DNA from: Bimastos eiseni
Lineage: Eukaryota > Annelida > Clitellata > Crassiclitellata > Lumbricidae
Reading direction: 5' to 3'
Assembly: GCA_959347315.1 (NCBI GenBank)
Contig: OY365807.1
Coordinates: forward strand, 32,430,204-32,494,203
DNA: 64,000 bases
The notes under the pieces were generated by a model. The model did no database searches. It was not told where the DNA came from and saw only the letters and a list, made by a program, of their open reading frames with translations. Numbering within the stretch: position 1 is the stretch's first letter; each line of letters begins with the position of its first letter. Positions 21,701 to 30,700 of the stretch are shown piece by piece. Made by a program: the position numbers and the translations under genes.

Positions 21701-24700
21701 TTTGTGAGTTTTACTGTAGATAAATTTCAGTCTTTGTGCTGTGACTGTCAGAACTGTTGTTGATAAAGGCGATGTAGTCTTACCTAGTCTTATTTTTACC
21801 ATGAATTTTTTAGTTTCAAACTGTCAGAAATTTACCATTGAAGAAAACGAAGAACCTTCATAAATTTTTTAATGTCAGATATATTTTTTAGATTCACGTT
21901 TTCAACATTGTAACGCTGGAGATGAAAGCTTCATTTCGTGTCACAACAACCACATCAAGTACAACTGCACTAAAGTCAATCGAATTTGCACGTCGAGGAA
22001 AGTAGGTTGCATAATTTGAATTTACAAATCCAAGTGTGATATTTAATAGGGCTGTACCAAATTGATGATTTTCACGAATACGAATTATTCTACCAACTAT
22101 TTGACCGAATACTAATAGTGTACAAAATAGGTCTACCGACAAATTTCAAATGTGAGCAATAGTTTCAGTTCAGTAAGTGTAACTTATGATACATAAACTA
22201 AAAATAAACAGTTAACTACTTCATATTTTGCATTCTTCTTCCAATCTGTGTAAACTAGGAAGTATTCGGTCCGACCAGTATTAGCTGAATACCAAATAGC
22301 TATTTGGCCCACTATTCGGTTATGAATCGAATACATAGTCAATATTCAGTACAACCCTAATATTTAATATTACATAATAAATTCCAATGGTTTTGTCTGT
22401 CTTCTGTGCTGCGACATTTGGTCTACCTGTATATGGCATGCAAGACTTTCAGCCAACAGATCAGGGATCTAATTCTCCAGCAGGAAAATTTTTTATTTCG
22501 ATATACTGGTTCCGTGTGTTTTTTAGTGTGGTCAGATACACTAAACAAGCGCTGTATTGGGAAGATCAAGCGACCAGGGAGATATCTGGTTACCTAGTCT
22601 CGTATGTCAAAGCGAAGAAACAAGAAATCGTTGATGCTACATGCCCATGGATGGATGTCTTGTAGGGTTAGGAACTGATCTTCTTCTAATACCTGTGTGT
22701 GTATGTGTCTTTATGCTTGTGTCTTTGTGTTAGCTGTTTTCTTATCAACTCTGCTGATCGAATCATTCGTGTGTATGAAAGTGGAGAAGTCTTGGCCTGT
22801 GGAAAAGATGGCGAACCAGAACCAATACAGAAGTTGCAGGATCTTGTCAACAGGTGAAATTGAATGTTCTACTTTAAAAAAATTCTGGTGTTATTTTATA
22901 AAGCTTCAAAGCTGCCATTTTTCCTTATTCAGTTATCGATAAAACCTGGTTAGAAGTTTACTATTTCAACTTTTTAATGATCAGTGTTATTGACTTTGCC
23001 TTGCATTGTGCTACGTGCTGGGGTCGTTAAAGGGTTAAGAATATATAATGAGGCTCACAGTGAGCCTTCAGAAACTAACTTTTATTTAATAGTAGAATCA
23101 ATGTTATCAACATTGGTCTATCCAAGCCAGAATCAATCCTGGCTTGGATAGACCATAAACTATTCCTGTCAATTCTCTCCCTTCAACTAATGAGAAGAAC
23201 TATCCTCATTTTCTGTACTTTAATTCTCTTACTCGCGACTGGTATGGTTTATTTTGTGCTGGGGACGCTATTGAGCAATTCCCTTTTCTGTAGCTTGTGC
23301 ACCTTTCCAATATACTCAAGTGATTGCTTGATCCAGTGTAGACTGTGCTTCAGAGCGTTCTATATAAATCACTACTTCATTACTAAAGATAACTCTCCCT
23401 GGTACTGTCCTAAATGCTTGATTCAAACATTCCCTTATAACCACTTGTCAGATGAGAATGAATTTAAGGCATCGATCTCTAATGAAACGATGGAGGATTC
23501 AAGGATGGGTCTCCTAATGGATGATCCTAAACTAGAACTGTTTGACGATATAGACCCCTCTCGCCCACTACTTAACAACCAAGATGTAGATCCCGTTCTT
23601 AATTACTTTGACAGGAGGCCTAGCGAAATCGTATACTCATCTCTCTTCTATTAAGACCCTAAAGCTGCGAAATAAAAATCGACATTCACTCATGCATATT
23701 AATTGTAGAAGCCTCATTCCAAAGCTTCAACACTTAGAATACCTTGTACATTTACTTGATGTTGATGTTTTGGCTTTGACTGAGACGTGGTTAGATAACT
23801 CCCAGGCTGCTAATATTCTTATTCCAGGGTATAGTTTTGAATATAAGTGCTGTTCTTCTGGGTGCGGGGGTGGTGTGGCTTTTCTTATTAAGGAATCTTT
23901 ATACTATTCCTCTTGTGCCTTACCAACCAATTGCTTGAAACATTTAACTTCTGAAGCTCTTTTTCTACAGTTTCCACTGCCTAATGGTACTTATTTTATT
24001 ACGGGTTCCATCTACAGACCTCCTGGCAGTGACTTATCTGAGTTTATTAACAAATGGTCTGAGCTGTTAACAGTTTTTCAACATAAGAATAAGGACACCT
24101 ACTTGATAGGTGACTACAGCATCGATCTCCTGAAGACAGCGGACCATAACTTCACTAACGATTTCTTTCATGTTACATCCTCGAGTTTTTTCTACCTATT
24201 ATCACGCGCCCGACTAGGATAACTACAACTTCAGCTACTCTCCTTGATAACCTGTTCACTAATAGGATTGCTAAGGTACCGGATTCTACTATTTTAATTG
24301 ATGATACTTCTGACCATCTTCCAATCCTGGCTTGGATAGACCATAAACCGGATGCTCCTAGCTTCCCTCTCCCAACGTATACCCGTCGCTCGGACTCTAA
24401 TGCCAAACTTATATTTAATAACTTACTGAGTCAAACTGATTGGTCGCCTGTTTATGAAGCTTGTGCCAACAGTGACACGAATGCTGCTCAGGTTTTAAAC
24501 CACCTCATAAAAAAGGCCTATGACTCTGCTTTTCCTATTTATGCCAAGAACCAGAAACGCCGAAGTGAATTTAAGCAGCCTTGGATGACATCGGGTCTTC
24601 TTAAGTCCGGAAACAAGAAATTCCTCAAATTCAAAGATGACATCAAACTGACATGGCATACTATCAAGCTGATCCTAAAAACTAAAAAACCTGACTCGTC

Positions 24701-27700
24701 AGTTAAATTCTTGACTATTAATGGTAGAGAAGTTTCGAACGGAGCACTAATCGCTGAAAGATTTAATTCTTATTTTAGTAATAATGCCCAGGATCTGGTG
24801 AATAAAATCCCCTTGAATGACCTTCCTATTTCTACCTTTTTGAAAGTTCCCCTTCCTAATTCCTTTGCCATCTACCCTACTTCTCCAGAGGAAATACTAG
24901 CACTTGCACGATCTCTCAAATCTACTCATAGTACCGGTGTCGATGAATTAGATCCTACTGTAATTCAACCTATCATGGAACTTATAGTTCATCCATTGGC
25001 GTCGATTATTAATTGCGACTTTGACAAAAAAAAATTTCCCAATCAACTAAAAATTGCCAAAGTTGTCCCTATTCATAAATAGGGCCAGAAAGATGAGCAT
25101 AAAAATTATAGACCGATTTCTATATTAACTTTTTTCTCAAAAATATTTGAATAAACAATGCATGTTAGGCTCTCAGATTTTATTACTAAGCATAATATTC
25201 TAAATCGTAATCAACATGGATTTCAGGCCGGACACTCCACCATGATGTCTTTAATAGATCTCCAGGGCAAAATTTCTGAAACTAGTAATCACAACAAATT
25301 TTCCATAGGAGTATTAATTGATATTGCCAAAGCATTTGGCACCGTGGACCATAAAATCTTAAGTCAAAAATTAGAAAATATAGGAATTAGGAGTACTCCT
25401 CTGAAATGGCTACAGAATTACTTGCAGGGGAAGTACCAACACGTTTTTTGTAATGGATTCTTATCCTCTCCCCGGCTAATTCGGTATGGAGTTCCACAAG
25501 GATCCATTTTAGGACCCCTTCTGCTTTTGGTATTTATCAATGATCTTCCTAATGCTGCGCCCTTACTGCACTTTCTACTATTCGTGGATGATACAAATAT
25601 TTTTCCCACAAAACGCTGGATGGACTAATCCATTTCCTAAACCACGAACTTACTCATGTGAGTGACTAGTTCGCCATAAATAAACTTTCACCAAATGTAT
25701 CCAAAACCACCGTAAACAACTTCCTCTCATTAATGAATCCATAAATATTAACGATATTGTAATTCCTTGTGTTGGTTCCGTAAAATTCCTTGGTATCCAA
25801 GTTGACCAGCATCTCTCATGGAACGATCACATCTCTAATATAGCGTCAAAAATAGCAAAAAACATAGGAATAGTCTCAAGAATTGCTTATCTCCTGCCAA
25901 GCAAAATCCTCCTTAACCTTTACTATACAATGATCCACCCCTACCTCTCCTATGGCAATATCATATGGGCTTCAAACTACAATTCTAGATTGAAGAGATT
26001 GGCATCTCTTCAAAAAAGAATTATCCGAGTAATGGGTTGTTTTGCTTACGAAACATCTACGTCTAGTGATATGTTTAATAGGACTAAAATTCTAAACATG
26101 ACTCAATTAAATGCACTCCAGATGAATGTTCTCATGTATAAGTACTTCAATAACCAACTCCCTTCGTGCTTTGATAATTACTTCACTCATACTTCATCGA
26201 TTAATCCCTACCAAATGTGTTCAGTTCATAACTTCAGATCATTCTTATGTTGCACTACATCTAGGGAATTTGCTGTGAAATATCATGGTCCATTGATATG
26301 GAACTCTACCCCTTTAGAAATTCGGATGTCTAGGTCGCTTAATACTTTCAAAATCAAATATAAACGCTTCCTAAGTGAACAAGTTACTCCTCATATGTGA
26401 GGTGTATAAGCACATAGTTAACTAATAAAGTTTTCGGTTGTTTTTGTTTTGTTTTCCATTTTGATGATTTCACTTGTCAATTACACCCAACTGCTGCTTG
26501 GTTACTAAATGAGCAAGGGTGGGCTCTGCTAGCGGGATATTTATATGTCCCTTAGGGGCTTCCTTCTTCTCTCCCCATAGATCCTCTGCTGATATTTTCA
26601 TTGTAATACGTATAACATTGTAATCAATTTGCTTGTACGTTATATTGGTTTGGAGCTAATCAATAAAATTGTTGGTTATGGTTATGGTCAATGTTGGTTT
26701 ACCTTTCCTTTGCGGCAATTGACATATTGTTTTCTGTGTATGTTTAGATCTCTTTGGAAGAAGTGCTGTTTTTCCGGTGATGGAGAGTACATTGTGGCTG
26801 GTTCTGCTAGGCAACATTCCCTCTACATCTGGGAGAAGGGCAGTGGCAATCTCGTGAAATTCCTTCTGGGCACAAAAGGAGAAATGCTACTGGATGTTGT
26901 GGTTAGTAGTGTATATGTTAACCTCCAATCAATTCTTGAAAATCATGTGAGGTATATAATTTTGGGATAATGTGAATTTTTCCCCCTTCCTCTAGCTGTC
27001 TAGTACTTCGTGTGGTTGTATACATGCAGAGCTGACCATTTTATCCTCTGGTATTTATGAATTATGCATTCTGGTAGTCAGTATTCTGGTTTCTCTGACC
27101 TTTCATGTTTCGACCAGCGTTTCTCAATGTATTTTGTTTTGCCTACAGCTTCTGCTTCACGTGACCATCAGCTGATATACTTTATGGGTGATGACATTGA
27201 AGCAATTTAAGATTATATAAGATTAGATTAGAATGGATGTGTAATTGAACAGTTCAGTGGCACCCTCTTGTAGGTGCTGCTTCCTTGCTTTAATAATGTT
27301 CATGCTCATTATATTAAGCTCTGCGGAATGATCCTTGAATTGCTTGAAAGTTACCTCTAGGATGTGCTCACACTTATTTCATAAGCAACAATGTGAATCA
27401 AACAAGATGGCAGGACTGGATTTTTATGGATTGCCACTTGAATATGCCTTGCCAGAAATCGATACTTATGTACTGGTTTGTATGTATTAACACTATGCAC
27501 CATTTTGATGTGTATTTTGTGGAGCAGGATTTGGACATGTTAGTTAGAATGAGGTACTTTTAAATTAAGCTGATGTCTCTTGCTTACGGGATGTATGGTT
27601 TTATGTTACCATTGTGACATCATTAATTGGTGTTATATGACTTGGTGGTTTGCTTTGTTGTTTTCTACACAGTGGCATCCTGTTAGGCCCATCATTGCAT

Positions 27701-30700
27701 CAATATCAAGTGGTGTTGTTTCCATTTGGGCTCAGAATCAGATTGTAAGCATCACCCTCAGTCAAAATTCAGATATTATGTAAATCTTCATAGTGAAAGT
27801 GCAACTAGAGTTATGTTTCAGTAAGTTCTTCATTGATATTCTATATTTCTAAATTGAAATAATCATAGATATATTGTTAAAGGGCATTTGTGTGGCATTC
27901 CAAATGTATTAGGCTATTTATATAGCACCTTAAGAGGACCTCTCGAAGGCACATTAAATGCACATATAATGCACATTAAATGAAGGATAAAATTTGGCAA
28001 AAGACCTTCTGTGTTTCTAATGCACTGTGTGTAGGATAAATGTCGATAGAAGGCTTCTATGGAATATGCATTATAATTAGGGCTGTGTGAATTACCAATT
28101 AATCAATCAATTAAGTGTCAATTTATTTTAACGATAAAAAATGTTTCAATGATTATTTGTTTTGATATTTCTACCCATCACTGACATGTACCGGAAGTCT
28201 GCAAGCAACAATAAAAACAGTGAACATTGTAATATGGCGTCGGATAGTAATCGAGCTTTGAAATAAAAACATATCAGTTCGATTATATGAACATTTTGGA
28301 TTTGAATTATTGGCTGGCTAATGGAAATCTCTAAAATGCTTATGACATTTATTGCATCGTCATCTGCGTCTGATCATCCGGTGAGTGCTACCTTACAGCA
28401 CGATATTCAAATACCACTTGCAAACCGGATAGCTAGTAGAGGCAAACCAATATCAGTAGGAGATGACAACGGTCTTCAAACAAGTACTGAATATACACGG
28501 TGATTCATTAAAAAACGTACCCCTAGATATTTAATTGTAACTCCGTCAAATATTGGTTTATGTCAAAAAAATTTTAAGTGAACATAGAGGAATCAGTTCT
28601 GAATAGGAATAAAGTTACAGTTTATGTTCAAATTGACCCCCTCGGGCAGTAACACACGCGCGAAGACGCCTACGCCACTGCCTGACTGACTCATCAATGA
28701 TGCGCTGATCCATTTCATCCCATACCTCCACAATTCGGTGACGCAACTCGTCGACATCATGTATTCGATTTCTGTAGACTTTTTCCTGCATGACTCTCCA
28801 TATCTTATAGTCCACTGGATTCAAATCAGGGCTATTAGGTGGCCAGTAATTAGGCGGGATGAAATCAGGTGTTTCAGTTTCGAGTAACGCAACGGTCTCC
28901 CGAGCTCTGTGCGCAGGAGCGCTATCCTGCTGGAAGATGAAATACTCCGTTATCTCACGAATGTCAAGCAAGAGACCCTGCATTAGTAGAACATCTCTGT
29001 AATATTGTCCATTAATCTTAACACCTGGTTCGATGAAATGGATGTTCGTACGACCGAGTGCAGATACCCCGACAGATACCATAAGGGACTTGCTGAAAGT
29101 TGGTCGAGTCCGCAAAAGACGATTTGCTGGAACGTCTCTCTTCCTTGTACCGGCTGAGACGTAAATACGATCATTCTGACTGTTACTGGGTGCTGCCACA
29201 GTAAACAATTTCTCATCAGTAAACCAAATGAAATTCACTAAGCTTGCAGGATACAACCTCAGTAGCTGATGGGAACGTGTCAATCTTGCTTGCTTGTTGG
29301 CTGCTGTGAGTTCTTGAGCGTGTCGTTTCTTTAAACATCGCAAATGTAAATCATTCTTGACAATTCTCCAAACTGATGTCTGACTGATTCCTATTTCTCG
29401 AGCAATTTGTCTCTGTGTGCGATGCGTTTGCGGCATATCTTCCTGGCTGAGCACCAGCGATTCAACCTTTTCAGCATTGTCGGTTGTTGCTGCCGTACGC
29501 GGGCGGCCGCTGCCTGGTCGACGATGGAAAGACCCAGTTTTGTCGATCTTTGAAAGTAACGCATTTAATCCACCAAGAGTCCACTCTTTATCAGGAAATT
29601 TCTTTAGAAAACGTTTTGCACTGTACTTTTTATTCTTTCGTAAGAATGTAACAAATTGTTTATCCTCTTCGGTAAACACCATTTTTTCGCGATATTTTCG
29701 TGACGTCATTAGTTTCGTCAATCGCGTTACGTCATTTTAGCTTGGTGTGTCAAATGATTTATGTAGCACTTGAATAGAATATCAAGCATCATTATTCTGA
29801 AATTTCATTAAAATTAATGGTCATTTACCTGAGTTATGCTAACCTATGTAAGGTACGTTTTTTAATGAATCACCGTGTAAACTATTTTATCCGACTATTG
29901 AGCAAGAAAGTGCTGGAACCTGTGTTATTTCTTGTTTGTAACTAAATTCAATACTGAAAATTTTAATTGAAATGTCATTTATTTGTCTGACAGATGTAAC
30001 TAAAAAAATTTCGATTTAATTGAAATAAACTATTAATTAATAGTTAATTTTTCAAATGTTGACTATTAAAATGAAATTAATCGTTGCCAGCTCTATTTAT
30101 AATGTATGTAGTGACTGCCGTAAAGATTCCTAATAATGTTCTGCATGTTAGAAAATGCCATGGGATATTAATGACAGGCATAGTGGAAAGTGATTTTCTT
30201 GCTGGTATAGGAAAACTGGAGTGCATTTGCACCCGACTTCAAAGAGTTGGATGAAAATGTGGAATATGAGGAGCATGAGTCAGAATTTGATGTTGAAGAT
30301 GAAGATAAGGAAGTTCTAGAAACCAAAGGTAATGAATAACGTGTCTCGTCTGTCTTACATAACAATGGAATCTGTTGGTATCATTTTGAGGTTTAACAGA
30401 AAAGCTACCAGTATGTTTCTGATGATTGCATAAATAACAGTTTATTTAAAAGTATACAATTGGATGTGTCATCCGACAGTTATATTTGAATGAACGTAGT
30501 TCTGATGCTTCAGTCCGTAACATTCAATGTGTGCTGAGCGCGTGGGTTCAAGCCTCGTCCAGGGCATCGCTGTGTAGGGACCTTGAGCAAGTCCTTCGCG
30601 CACCATTGCTCTGCAGTGTTCTGCAATTGCGCCGTCGAGGCGTGTGTATGCACTTCTAAGCAAAAAGATGTTGGAAGAAGGGCGGTATCAAACTTCGGTA

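Larger units (their letters stand above)
23040..26690 (+). mobile_element. APE-type non-LTR retrotransposon (CR1/L2-like), inactive
   Basis: A LINE sits in RBBP5 intron 8 in the gene's orientation. In order it has a PHD/zinc-finger-like ORF1 remnant (about 23230-23640), an apurinic endonuclease region (23608-24360), a reverse transcriptase (24585-25620) and a C-terminal region (25930-26400). The 3' end is probably near 26690, after CAATAAAATTG and two GGTTAT units; the 5' end is not defined. Frameshifts and stops make it non-functional. Clade is inferred from domain order and motif style. Confidence 0.85.
28078..30095. mobile_element. hAT-like element interrupted by a mariner-type insertion
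   Basis: The outer ends are TAGGGCTGTGTGAATTACC and CGTTGCCAGCTCTA, with flanks ATTATAAT (28070-28077) and TTTATAAT (30096-30103), 7 of 8 matching. Removing the inner transposon leaves about 636 bp. AATTAATCAATCAATTAA words at the left match TTAATTAATAGTTAATTT at the right. Near 28275-28315 one frame reads [14 protein letters not shown], faintly like hAT transposase N-termini, so this may be an internally deleted autonomous copy. It lies in RBBP5 intron 10. Confidence 0.7.

Noticed and set aside
26629..26970. 113-aa ORF as a separate gene
   Set aside because: It is LINE 3' tail read into RBBP5 exon 9; only the part from 26748 is coding.
30168..30365. Minus-strand serine-rich 65-aa ORF
   Set aside because: It is the antisense shadow of the acidic RBBP5 exon 11.
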